This document shows, piece by piece, positions 42,998-50,431 of a stretch of 64,000 bases of DNA. Where the stretch lies: positions 1 through 64,000 of the forward strand of contig CAYWVR010000018.1 of NCBI GenBank assembly GCA_964461715.1, given 5' to 3'. Position 1 is the stretch's first letter; every line of letters starts with the position of its first letter. The DNA comes from CAYWVR01 sp964461715 (GTDB lineage Bacteria > Planctomycetota > Phycisphaerae > FEN-1346). The position numbers were made by a program, and so were the translations under genes. The notes beneath the pieces were generated by a model. It was given only the letters and a program-made list of their open reading frames with translations. It was not told the DNA's origin and did no database searches.

Positions 42998-43671
42998 GGT
43001 TTCGCCTCCTCGTCCTCCAGCTCCTTCTGGAGCCCGAGGGCGTAGAAGAGGGCGACCAGGAACCCGAGGACGATGAACGCCCCCGGCGCGAGGATCAGCA
43101 TCTGGTTCGGCGGGTAGCCGGGGACCTCCACGAGCGTCCGGGCCCCGAAGACGATCCGCCCCGTCCCGCCCAGCTCGCGCACCAGACCCACCAGCGCCAG
43201 CACCAGGGCATACCCCAGCCCGTTCGCGAGGCCGTCGAGGATCGACAGCCACGGCCGCTTGTGCAGCGCGAACGCCTCGGCCCGGCCCATGACGATGCAG
43301 TTGGTGATGATCAGCCCCACGTACGCCCCCAGCCGCTTCGACATGTCCCAATAGAACGCCTGGAGAAACTGGTCCACGAGGATGACGAACGTGGCGATGA
43401 CCGCCACCTCGACGATCATCCGGATCCGCCGCGGAATCATGTGCCGCACGCTCGAAACGAGCAGGTTCGACATGATCGTGACGAAGACGACCGCGGCGCC
43501 CATCACGAGCGAGTTCTCGAGCCGCGTCGTCACGGCCAAGGCGGAGCAGATGCCGAGGACCTGGACGGCGATGGGATTGTTGCCCCAGAGCCCGGCCCGG
43601 AACGTGAGGATGCCCTCGCGTCCGCCGCCGCCCGGGAGGCCCGCCTGGCGGGCCGGTGCGTTACCGGTCAT
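42994..43671 (-). CDS. nqrD: NqrD, membrane subunit of Na+-NQR
   Basis: A 225-residue six-helix protein homologous to NqrE, with Cys in GICSALAV and TNCIVMGRAEAFA for the shared iron centre. The Met at 43671 is chosen (MTGNAPARQ), overlapping the nqrC end by 11 bases. Confidence 0.92.
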   Translation of the reverse strand: MTGNAPARQAGLPGGGGREGILTFRAGLWGNNPIAVQVLGICSALAVTTRLENSLVMGAAVVFVTIMSNLLVSSVRHMIPRRIRMIVEVAVIATFVILVDQFLQAFYWDMSKRLGAYVGLIITNCIVMGRAEAFALHKRPWLSILDGLANGLGYALVLALVGLVRELGGTGRIVFGARTLVEVPGYPPNQMLILAPGAFIVLGFLVALFYALGLQKELEDEEAKP

Positions 43672-44236
43672 CGGTCGCCTCCGCCTGGGCGTGCACCCGC
43701 GCGAGAATCCGGTCGAGCATGGCATCGACGCGTTCGCTGGTCATGGTGGCCCCGTCGATGGCCTGGACGTCGACGCCGGGCGTCCCGTCGGGAAGCAGCA
43801 CGCGCGCCCCCTCAAACTGCTGCTTGAATTTCGACTCGTCGATGCGTCCACCCAGGCCCGGGGTCTCGGAATGCTGGAAGAACGTGACCCTCCGGATCGT
43901 CGAGAGGTCCGGCGAGAGGGCCAGGAACCCCGAGATCGGCCCCCAGAGCCCCGTCCCCGTAAAGGGCACCGCCACGGCCGCGTCCGTCGCGTAGAGCGCG
44001 AGCCCGCCGCGCGTCTCGCGCCGGACGCGGGCGTCGAACGTCTCGAGTACCGTCTCGTTGTCCGCACCCGGCGAGAGCTTGACGCCGAGGACGCCGAGGA
44101 CCTGCCGATACCGCTCGGCCCGCTCGTTGGCGGCGCGCCGCTCAGCCGTCCACTCGCGCGACGCCGTCAAGAGGGCCGCGCACGCCAGGCCCACCGCCGC
44201 CGCGAACGCGATCGTATAGAGCGGACCCCGTTTCAC
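43661..44236 (-). CDS. nqrC: NqrC, FMN-carrying subunit of Na+-NQR
   Basis: A 191-residue periplasmically exposed protein with one N-terminal helix (6-25) and an FMN-binding domain. T164 in DGATMTSE is the residue expected to carry covalent FMN (SGAT-type motif), which requires an ApbE flavin transferase encoded elsewhere. GTG start in a GTGA overlap with nqrB. Confidence 0.92.
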   Translation of the reverse strand: MKRGPLYTIAFAAAVGLACAALLTASREWTAERRAANERAERYRQVLGVLGVKLSPGADNETVLETFDARVRRETRGGLALYATDAAVAVPFTGTGLWGPISGFLALSPDLSTIRRVTFFQHSETPGLGGRIDESKFKQQFEGARVLLPDGTPGVDVQAIDGATMTSERVDAMLDRILARVHAQAEATDDR

Positions 44237-45300
44237 GCCGCCGGCCTCCGCATCCGCACGCGCACCACCAACTCGTCCAGGACCGGGGCCGCGATGTTCC
44301 CCAGCAGGATCGCGAACGTCACGCCCTCGACGTACCCCGTCAGGTTCCGTATGAGGAGCACCAGGACCCCGATCAGAATCCCATACATCACCTTCGCGGG
44401 GTTGGTGATGGGCGAGGTGACCGGGTCGGTGGCCATGAAGACCGCCCCGAACAGGAGGCCCCCCGCCAGCATGTGCCAGCCCACCGGTCCGAACGTCTCC
44501 GGCGCGGCCGCGTGCAGGATCGCGCCGAGGGCGGCGAACGCGCCCAGCACGCCCGCCACGATCCGCCAGTTCGCCACCTTGATGAGCACCAGGAACAGGC
44601 CCCCCGCCAGCACGCACGCCGCACTCGTCTCGCCGATCGAGCCGCCCACGCTCCCGAGGAAGAGATCGCCGACGTCGGCGAAGACGCCCTTCTTCGCCTC
44701 GGCCAGGGGCGTCGCATACGTCGCGGCGTCGACGGTCGCCCACTCCGTCAGCCGCCCCGGCCACGCCGCCTTCGGGGCCATCCACGCGGCCATCTGCGAC
44801 GGGTACGCCAGCGTCAACATCGCTCGCCCCACCAGGGCCGCGTTGAACGGGTTCCGTCCCGTGCCGCCAAATATCTCCTTCCCGACGATGACCCCGAACG
44901 CGATGCCCACGGCCACCATCCAGAGCGGGATGCCGGGCGGCAGGATGAGCGGGAAGATGAGGCCCGTCACCAGGAACCCCTCGTTGATCTCCTCCTTGCG
45001 GAGGCACGCGAAGGCCACCTCCACCATCCCCCCCACGGTGTAGCTGACAAGGATGACGGCCCCCACCCGCAGCCCGAAGAGGTAGAGGCCCGCGACCGTC
45101 GCCGGCGCCAGCGCCAGAATGACCATCGACATGTACCGCTTGACGTCCAAGGGATCCCGCACGTGCGGGGCGACGCGGGTCCGGGTCCGCGGGGCGAGGA
45201 AGAAATTGTTGATGGCGTCGAAGAGGGGCTTCGCATGGCCCAAGAGGCCCTCCTCGAAGTGCGGGCGCAGTCGGTCGAAGACCGATTCAAGGAGCCTCAT
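44233..45300 (-). CDS. nqrB: NqrB, sodium-pumping membrane subunit
   Basis: A 355-residue protein with about ten helices, of the NqrB/RnfD family (GGTGRNPFNAALVGRAMLTLAYP; ATDPVTSPITNPAK). The covalent-FMN threonine is probably T197 in YATPL. The N terminus keeps the NqrB arm (FEEGLLGHAKPLFDAINNFF). ATG overlaps the nqrA stop as ATGA. Somewhat shorter than the Vibrio protein. Confidence 0.92.
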   Translation of the reverse strand: MRLLESVFDRLRPHFEEGLLGHAKPLFDAINNFFLAPRTRTRVAPHVRDPLDVKRYMSMVILALAPATVAGLYLFGLRVGAVILVSYTVGGMVEVAFACLRKEEINEGFLVTGLIFPLILPPGIPLWMVAVGIAFGVIVGKEIFGGTGRNPFNAALVGRAMLTLAYPSQMAAWMAPKAAWPGRLTEWATVDAATYATPLAEAKKGVFADVGDLFLGSVGGSIGETSAACVLAGGLFLVLIKVANWRIVAGVLGAFAALGAILHAAAPETFGPVGWHMLAGGLLFGAVFMATDPVTSPITNPAKVMYGILIGVLVLLIRNLTGYVEGVTFAILLGNIAAPVLDELVVRVRMRRPAA

Positions 45301-46685
45301 TCGGCGGCCCCTTTCGCCGCGGCCGCCGCCGCCTTCGCCGATGCCTCCGCCGCGTGCGCACGCTCCTCGCGAAGCTGCCCTTGGGCCTCCAGGAACTGCG
45401 GCCTGAGCTCGATCTTCGACGGGCACACGTACGAGCACAGCGCGCACCCGATGCACCGATCCACGCCCAGCGCCTCCGCCCGGTCCAGGTCCTCGGCGTA
45501 GAGGGCCTTGTGGATGAGATGCGGCATGATCCGCGCAGGACAGACCTCTTCGCACTGGCCGCACGCGATGCACGCCCGCCGCTCGCCGCGAAGCCCTGTC
45601 GTCATCCGCTCGGCAAACGCCGGGCGAAACAGGCTGAGGAACGTGCGGCTGTAGCTCTGCCGATCGAAGCCGGGACGGATCCAGCCGAAGAGCGGCCGCC
45701 CGGTCGGCTCCGGCAGGACCGTAAGGCCCATACACTCGGCATCCAGGCCGCGAACCTCGCCGTCGACCCCCCGGCCCGTCAGGGCCCCGCCCTCGACGAG
45801 CCGCACCGGCCCGTCCTCGACCTCCGCCTCGCGAAGCGCATCGAACGGGTATCCCGTCGGCATCTCGAGGTGCCGCGGCCGCCGGGCCGCCGGACCGCCG
45901 AGCGCGACGACGCGGTCCGTCACGGGCCGCCCTTCCGTCAGGGCCCGGTCCACCGCCAGCACGCCCTCGGTCTGCACCGCCCAGACGGGCCTCTCCGGCG
46001 TCGGTTCGAGGCCGAGGTCGCGCGCGGCCAGGGCAACGTTGTCCATGGGGTAGCGAAGCGGAATCGTCGCGACCTCCAGGAACGCGTGCCCACGGAGCTT
46101 CTCGTGCAGTTCCTTCGCCAAGAGCGACTGGACGTCCGGCACCAGGAGCCACATGGGGGCGTACGCGAGGAGACCCTGGAGGTGCTCGAGGCCCCGGGCG
46201 AAGGCGTCCAGGCTCCCGCGAAGCTGCACGTCACCCCGGGCCGCGAACGGCTCCAGCCGGGCTGTCGAGACGATGAGGCCCGAGGGCGTGCCGGCCGGGT
46301 CGGGCAGCTCGCCGGTGTGGGCGTCCTCGAAGAAGGCCCACGCCCCGAGCGCCGGCAGCCGCTCCCGCACCGACCCACCGCCCGCCGCCGGCTCGGGCCC
46401 CTCCTGCGCCACCTCCTCCAGCACGACGTGCCGCGCGATCTTCTCGAGCCGCACCGTGCCGGCGCGCGGCGCCAGCAGCGGGACGTCGTGGTTCGTCGGG
46501 TCGACGGCAAGGACCTGCCCGGGGCGAACGCGGTCACCCTCGGCGACCTTGAGGGAGGCAAAGGTGAAGCGGCGGCTCGCCAAGGGCAGGCGCAGGTCCG
46601 CGGGCGCGGCGGGACGGTCGATGTCCCGTCTCGGCCGCCCCGCGAGCGGCACGTTATAGCCGCCCCGCCGCTTCAGCTTCCTCAT
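45297..46685 (-). CDS. nqrA: NqrA with intact ferredoxin motifs
   Basis: A 462-residue cytosolic subunit of Na+-NQR, with the NqrA/RnfC SLBB-like core. Near the C terminus it has two complete [4Fe-4S] motifs, CIACGQCEEVCP and CIGCALCSYVCP. In well-studied NqrA proteins (Vibrio) this region is a degenerate ferredoxin fold without clusters, while RnfC keeps them, so this NqrA may have extra redox centres. It ends in an Ala/Lys-rich tail. First gene of the operon, with GGAGGAG before the ATG and a promoter about 25 bases upstream. Confidence 0.9.
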   Translation of the reverse strand: MRKLKRRGGYNVPLAGRPRRDIDRPAAPADLRLPLASRRFTFASLKVAEGDRVRPGQVLAVDPTNHDVPLLAPRAGTVRLEKIARHVVLEEVAQEGPEPAAGGGSVRERLPALGAWAFFEDAHTGELPDPAGTPSGLIVSTARLEPFAARGDVQLRGSLDAFARGLEHLQGLLAYAPMWLLVPDVQSLLAKELHEKLRGHAFLEVATIPLRYPMDNVALAARDLGLEPTPERPVWAVQTEGVLAVDRALTEGRPVTDRVVALGGPAARRPRHLEMPTGYPFDALREAEVEDGPVRLVEGGALTGRGVDGEVRGLDAECMGLTVLPEPTGRPLFGWIRPGFDRQSYSRTFLSLFRPAFAERMTTGLRGERRACIACGQCEEVCPARIMPHLIHKALYAEDLDRAEALGVDRCIGCALCSYVCPSKIELRPQFLEAQGQLREERAHAAEASAKAAAAAAKGAAE

Positions 46686-46710
46686 CCGCAGGCTCCTCCA
46701 CGAAGCCGGG

Positions 46711-46739
46711 ATTGTGCAACGTTACCAAGGCGAAATCAA
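46711..46739 (-). promoter_or_regulatory. Promoter of the nqr operon
   Basis: Minus strand TTGATT and CACAAT, 17 bases apart (each 4/6), with a predicted start about 20 bases before the nqrA ATG. The spacer holds GGTAACGTTGC, faintly like the TAAC/GTTA repeats upstream of rex; shared control by Rex is possible but weakly supported. Confidence 0.45.
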
Positions 46740-46763
46740 GAGTGCGTTCGGGCCTGGCACGTG

Positions 46764-46784
46764 ACCCGCCCAAACGGGCCCGGG
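46764..46784. terminator. GC-rich hairpin after the haem operon
   Basis: CCCG...AAA...CGGGCCCGGG can form a short GC stem just beyond the stop of the zinc alcohol dehydrogenase gene and before the nqr promoter. There is no T-run, so this is a weak call. Confidence 0.3.
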
Positions 46785-46789
46785 ACGTA

Positions 46790-47785
46790 TCAAGCCCGGC
46801 TTCCGAGGCTCACCGGCCCCGCGAGGCCCGCCTCCCCGTGCGGGAGGAGCACCGCCTTGAGATAGCGGCCCGCCCCGGCCCGCGCGGCCTCGAAGCCGGC
46901 GGCGGCCTCCTCGAGCGCGAAGCGGTGCGTCAACAGCCGCTCCATCCCGAAGATGCCCTGCGGCAGCATCGCCAGGCCCCGCCGCATGTCCTCGTCGAAG
47001 TCGCGCGACCACGCGGGATGCACGAACTCGACCTGGGCCCCGTCCAGCGCGAGCGGCCAGAGGTTGTACTCGCCCCGCTTCATGTGACTCGACGGGACGA
47101 GCAGCCGCCCCCGGTTGTATCGCAGGAGCCGCGACGCCAGATCGAACCCCGCTCCCGTCCCGGAGAACTCCACGGCGATCTCGCACCCCTTGCCGTCCGT
47201 CAGGTCCATGACGCCCTTCCACGCGTCGCCGCGCCGCGGGTTGAAGGTGTGCGTCGCCCCGCGCTCCCGCGCCATCGCCAGCCGCTCGTCCCGCAGGTCC
47301 GCCGCGATCACCCGCCGCGCGCAGGAGCGGGTCAGGCACCCGAGCACCGGCAGCCCCATCGCCCCGCACCCGACGACGAGCACGTCGTCGCCCAGCTCCG
47401 GCGTCGCCGACCGGGCCACGTTGACGATGCACGCGAGCGGCTCGCCGAGGGCGTGCTCCATGGGGACGCCCTCCGGCACGCGCACCAGCCGGTCGAGCGG
47501 CGCCAGGGCGTGCGTGGCGAAGGCGTACTCGAACGCCCCGGTCACCCGGTCGCCGGGCTTGAGGCGGGTGCGCCCCTCGCCGGAGACGAAGTACCCCGAC
47601 GGCTCGTGCCCGAGGACCATGGGCAGGCTGTAGTCCGGGTCCTCCCCGAGGTACTTATGCAGGTCCGTCATGCAGAACCCGCACGCCGCGATCTCGACGA
47701 TCCCGTACCCCGTGCGCGGCACAAGCTCCGCGTCGCGAATCTCGATGCGCTCCGGCTCGACGAGCACGGCCTGGCGGATTCGCAT
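46790..47785 (-). CDS. Zinc-type alcohol/sugar dehydrogenase (MDR family)
   Basis: A 331-residue medium-chain dehydrogenase: catalytic zinc site C-x-x-T-D-x-H (CGFCMTDLHKYLG), GHEPSG, and NAD motif VVGCGAMGLPVLG. The structural-zinc Cys cluster of classical ADH is missing. The ATG at 47785 has GAGGAGGGA before it; a GTG at 47803 would overlap the upstream stop. It is the last gene of the haem operon, 10 bases after the AhbAB fusion, although a dehydrogenase of this class has no known step in that pathway. Confidence 0.8.
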   Translation of the reverse strand: MRIRQAVLVEPERIEIRDAELVPRTGYGIVEIAACGFCMTDLHKYLGEDPDYSLPMVLGHEPSGYFVSGEGRTRLKPGDRVTGAFEYAFATHALAPLDRLVRVPEGVPMEHALGEPLACIVNVARSATPELGDDVLVVGCGAMGLPVLGCLTRSCARRVIAADLRDERLAMARERGATHTFNPRRGDAWKGVMDLTDGKGCEIAVEFSGTGAGFDLASRLLRYNRGRLLVPSSHMKRGEYNLWPLALDGAQVEFVHPAWSRDFDEDMRRGLAMLPQGIFGMERLLTHRFALEEAAAGFEAARAGAGRYLKAVLLPHGEAGLAGPVSLGSRA

Positions 47786-47795
47786 GCGTCCCTCC

Positions 47796-48758
47796 TCACA
47801 CAAAATACCGCATCGACGTCTTCTTGAACTCCCGGACCGAAAAGAGCACGTCCCAATCCTCGGCCCCGATCTCCTCGGCGAGGCGACGCGCGAGGTCCCG
47901 GACGGCGCCCTCGTCCGCGCCGTGAATCATCGCGTAGAGCTCGTATGGGAAATCGGGCAGCCGCGGGCGGCGGTAACAGTGCGTGATCTCGGGCCGCGCG
48001 GCCAAGTGCCGGCCCGCCGCGTCGATCGCGTCGGCGGCGAGCGCGAAGACGCCCATCCCGTTGGCCCGCATGCCGACCTTCCGATGGCCGACCACGGCTC
48101 CGAACCGGCGGATGACGCCGCTCTCGATCCACCCCCGCACCTGCGCCAGCACCGCCTCGACCGTCCACCCCGCCGCCTCCGCGACGGGAACGAACGGCTC
48201 GGACTCGACGGCGAGCCCGTCCTGCATCGCCCGCACGAGGGCCTTCTGCCGCGCGTCGAGCGCGGCGGCCTCCGTCAGGCGCGGCGGCGGGGCGGGCTCG
48301 ACCTCCCCCTGGCCGGTCAGGTCGAACACCACGCGGATTTTGTAGACCGCCCGGGCGGGGAGTTGATGAAGCGTCACGCCCGTCTCGGCGGCAAGGGCCG
48401 CGAGCGTCGCGTCCCGGGACGCGTCCGACGGGGCGGTCAGCGTGAACCAGAGGTTGTACGGCCCCTCGCGGGCGTAGTTGTGCGTGACGCCCGGCTCGGC
48501 GCCGGCGCGGCCGGCGACCGTCTCCAGCCGCTCGGCCGGGACCCGGGCCGCGACGAGCGTCGACAGGTACCCGAGCCGCTTCGAGTCGAACACGGGCCCG
48601 AGGCGCCGGACGAGCCCCGCCTCGAGCATCGCCCCCAGGCGCGCGATCACCGTGGCTTCGTCCGCCTCGACGCGCGCGGCGAGCGCCGCGTAGGGCCGCG
48701 CCGCAACGGGCAGCTCGCTCTGGACGATCGTCAGGATGCGCTGGTCGAGGGCGTCCAT
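47796..48758 (-). CDS. AhbA-AhbB fusion, siroheme decarboxylase
   Basis: A 320-residue protein made of two Lrp/AsnC-like halves. Residues 1-150 form the first unit (winged helix DQRILTIVQSELPVAARPY; GVTHNYAREGPYNLWFTL) and about 165-320 the second (KALVRAMQDGLAVESEPF; EITHCYRRPRLPDFPYELYAMIHG). In most species AhbA and AhbB are separate proteins that pair to decarboxylate siroheme to 12,18-didecarboxysiroheme; the NHYAR/ HCYRR segments correspond to known active-site regions. The ATG at 48758 lies 7 bases past the ahbD stop. A longer upstream frame overlaps ahbD and is rejected. Confidence 0.88.
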   Translation of the reverse strand: MDALDQRILTIVQSELPVAARPYAALAARVEADEATVIARLGAMLEAGLVRRLGPVFDSKRLGYLSTLVAARVPAERLETVAGRAGAEPGVTHNYAREGPYNLWFTLTAPSDASRDATLAALAAETGVTLHQLPARAVYKIRVVFDLTGQGEVEPAPPPRLTEAAALDARQKALVRAMQDGLAVESEPFVPVAEAAGWTVEAVLAQVRGWIESGVIRRFGAVVGHRKVGMRANGMGVFALAADAIDAAGRHLAARPEITHCYRRPRLPDFPYELYAMIHGADEGAVRDLARRLAEEIGAEDWDVLFSVREFKKTSMRYFV

Positions 48759-48765
48759 GGCATCG

Positions 48766-49824
48766 TTAGCGATGAGCCTTCGGTTCGTAGAGGCAGAGGG
48801 GTTCGGCCGCGAGGTAGTCGCCCGTGGCCGCGAAGGCCCGGGCCCGGCACCCGCCGCAGATGCGCCGGTACTCGCACGCCCCGCACGTCCCGCCGTAATC
48901 GTCGGGCCGCCGGACGCGGCGGAAGACCTCGCTCGTGCGCCAGATGCGGGCGAAGTCGAAGTCCGTCGCCCGCACGTCGCCGCACTCCACCTCAAGGAAC
49001 CCGCAAATCTGCACCTTGCCCCGGTGCGAGATGAACGCGAACGCCTTCCCGCCGAGGCACCCGTGCGGCGCGTCGGCCGAAGGCGCGACCCCTTCCTCCC
49101 GCAGGATGCGCTGGTAGTGCGGGGCGCAGGTGACGCGGATGCCGATGTCGTCGCGGCCTTCCTGGCCCGCCAGCCACCGGAGCGTCTCCTCATACTCCTC
49201 GGCCGAGAGGGCCTGCCCCTCCAGCTCCTTGCCGCGCCCCGTCGGCACCAGAAGAAACGGGTTGAAGCACGTGGCCCCGACGCGGACGGCCCAATCGAGA
49301 ATGGCCCCCAGCTCGCCGACGTTCAGGCGCGTGACGGTCGTGTTGATCTGGAACGGGAGCCCGGCGCGCCGGGCCGCCTCGATGCCGCGCATCGTCCCCT
49401 CGAACGCCCCGGGGACGCCCCGGAAGGCGTCGTGGGAGGCGGCCGCGGCCCCGTCGACGCTGATGGAGATCTGTCGAATTCCGATCTCGACCATCCGGCG
49501 CGCCGCCTCGTCGTCGATCCTCGGCCCGCACGGCGCCAGGGCCACGGGCAGGCCCCGCCCGATCGCGTATCCCGCGATCTCGTAGAGGTCCGGCCGCAGC
49601 ATCGGCTCTCCGCCCGTCAGGATGAGAAGCGGCCGGGCGAAGGACGCGATATTCTCGACCAGTCGCCGGCACTCGTCGGTCGAGAGCTCCCCCTCGTACG
49701 GCGCGTGCCGCGCCGACGCCCGGCAATGCCGACACGCCAGCGGACACGCCCGCGTCACCTCCCACGCAATGATGCGCGGCGGGGCGAGGTCGGTCGCGTG
49801 GGGCGTGGGATGCGGTTCCGTCAC
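48766..49824 (-). CDS. ahbD: AhbD, radical SAM haem synthase
   Basis: About 352 residues. Radical-SAM cluster C27, C31, C34 (CPLACRHC) preceded by RIIAWEVTR, the AhbD signature; GGEPMLRPDL follows. The SPASM-like C terminus has an auxiliary cluster set (CGFLEVECGD, CGACEYRRICGGC). AhbD turns the two propionates of Fe-coproporphyrin III into vinyls, giving haem b without oxygen. The start is uncertain: GTG at 49824 is chosen because earlier in-frame codons overlap the small gene upstream and no ATG exists. Confidence 0.88.
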   Translation of the reverse strand: MTEPHPTPHATDLAPPRIIAWEVTRACPLACRHCRASARHAPYEGELSTDECRRLVENIASFARPLLILTGGEPMLRPDLYEIAGYAIGRGLPVALAPCGPRIDDEAARRMVEIGIRQISISVDGAAAASHDAFRGVPGAFEGTMRGIEAARRAGLPFQINTTVTRLNVGELGAILDWAVRVGATCFNPFLLVPTGRGKELEGQALSAEEYEETLRWLAGQEGRDDIGIRVTCAPHYQRILREEGVAPSADAPHGCLGGKAFAFISHRGKVQICGFLEVECGDVRATDFDFARIWRTSEVFRRVRRPDDYGGTCGACEYRRICGGCRARAFAATGDYLAAEPLCLYEPKAHR

Positions 49825-49865
49825 GAAACGGATGCACGAGTCGGGGACACCGCACTCGCGTCCTT

Positions 49866-50144
49866 TCAGAGCAGGCCTCTCTCCAACATGACCCCGAGCC
49901 ACTCGTCCTTCGTCATCGGACACTGGCCCAGCAGGCGAGTCTGGCGCGGCGTCAGGTTGAGTTGGCTGGGAATGTGGCCGGGGCCGGCGTCCTTCCTCGA
50001 TCCCCGCCGGATGCCGAACGTGGCCACGATCTTTCCTTCGTGCTGGATTTCGGCCCAGTCATGGGCGCGGCCGCCGCGGACGCTCACGTTCGCCCCCGGC
50101 TTCTTGACGATCTGCATGGCCGGCTGCCTGGTGATCTCGGCCAC
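49866..50144 (-). CDS. Small unknown protein inside the haem operon
   Basis: A 92-residue basic protein starting at GTG 50144 with GAGGT 6 bases upstream (ATG at 50117 is an alternative). It reads MAEITRQPAMQIVKKPG, then DWAEIQHEGKIVATFGIRRGSR, and LNLTPRQTRLLGQCPMTKDEW. No membrane segment; one Cys. I do not recognise the family; the short basic core GKIVATFGIRRGSR is reminiscent of small toxin-like or nucleic-acid-binding proteins. It lies between ahbC and ahbD and has its own promoter candidate at 50376-50403, so it may be a late insertion. Confidence 0.55.
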   Translation of the reverse strand: MAEITRQPAMQIVKKPGANVSVRGGRAHDWAEIQHEGKIVATFGIRRGSRKDAGPGHIPSQLNLTPRQTRLLGQCPMTKDEWLGVMLERGLL

Positions 50145-50375
50145 GTTCGGACCTCGGGGCGACGAACTCGCGAAGCACGGCCAGATGTCGTGCCCGGCCG
50201 GGGCCGAGTTGGCTCTCTTGGGCGGAACGCTGCACATGGGCGGCCACCCGCGTGTCCTTGAGATTCAGGACGGCTTCCTCGGGGGGATCACCGGAGGCGC
50301 TCCGGTTGGCCTCGAAGAACGTCGCAGGGCTGCGCGGTCGCCATAGGGCTTCCCCTTCTTTGGGCCCGACAAGCC
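50145..50375. other. Leader region of the small gene, no confident gene
   Basis: The 287-base gap between ahbC and the small gene is the only real gap inside the haem operon. Apart from the promoter at 50376-50403 it holds a minus-strand frame that is open through the region but starts inside ahbC and has no ribosome-binding site, and an 18-codon frame with AGGGGA ahead of it. Neither is called. Confidence 0.4.
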
Positions 50376-50403
50376 ATTCTAGACCCCCCGAGGCCGCTTT
50401 CAA
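50376..50403 (-). promoter_or_regulatory. Internal promoter ahead of the small gene and ahbD
   Basis: Minus strand TTGAAA and TAGAAT, each 5/6 to consensus, with a 16-base spacer; predicted start near 50369. It would let the small gene, ahbD, ahbAB and the dehydrogenase be expressed separately from the upstream hemA part. Confidence 0.5.
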
Positions 50404-50431
50404 CAGGATTGCGCGCGGCCCGCCCCGCCCC

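Noticed and set aside
41253..46685. RNF complex instead of NQR
   Set aside because: NqrA was suspicious because of its ferredoxin motifs, but the operon has NqrF with FAD/NADH domains, has no RnfB, and follows the nqrA-F order.
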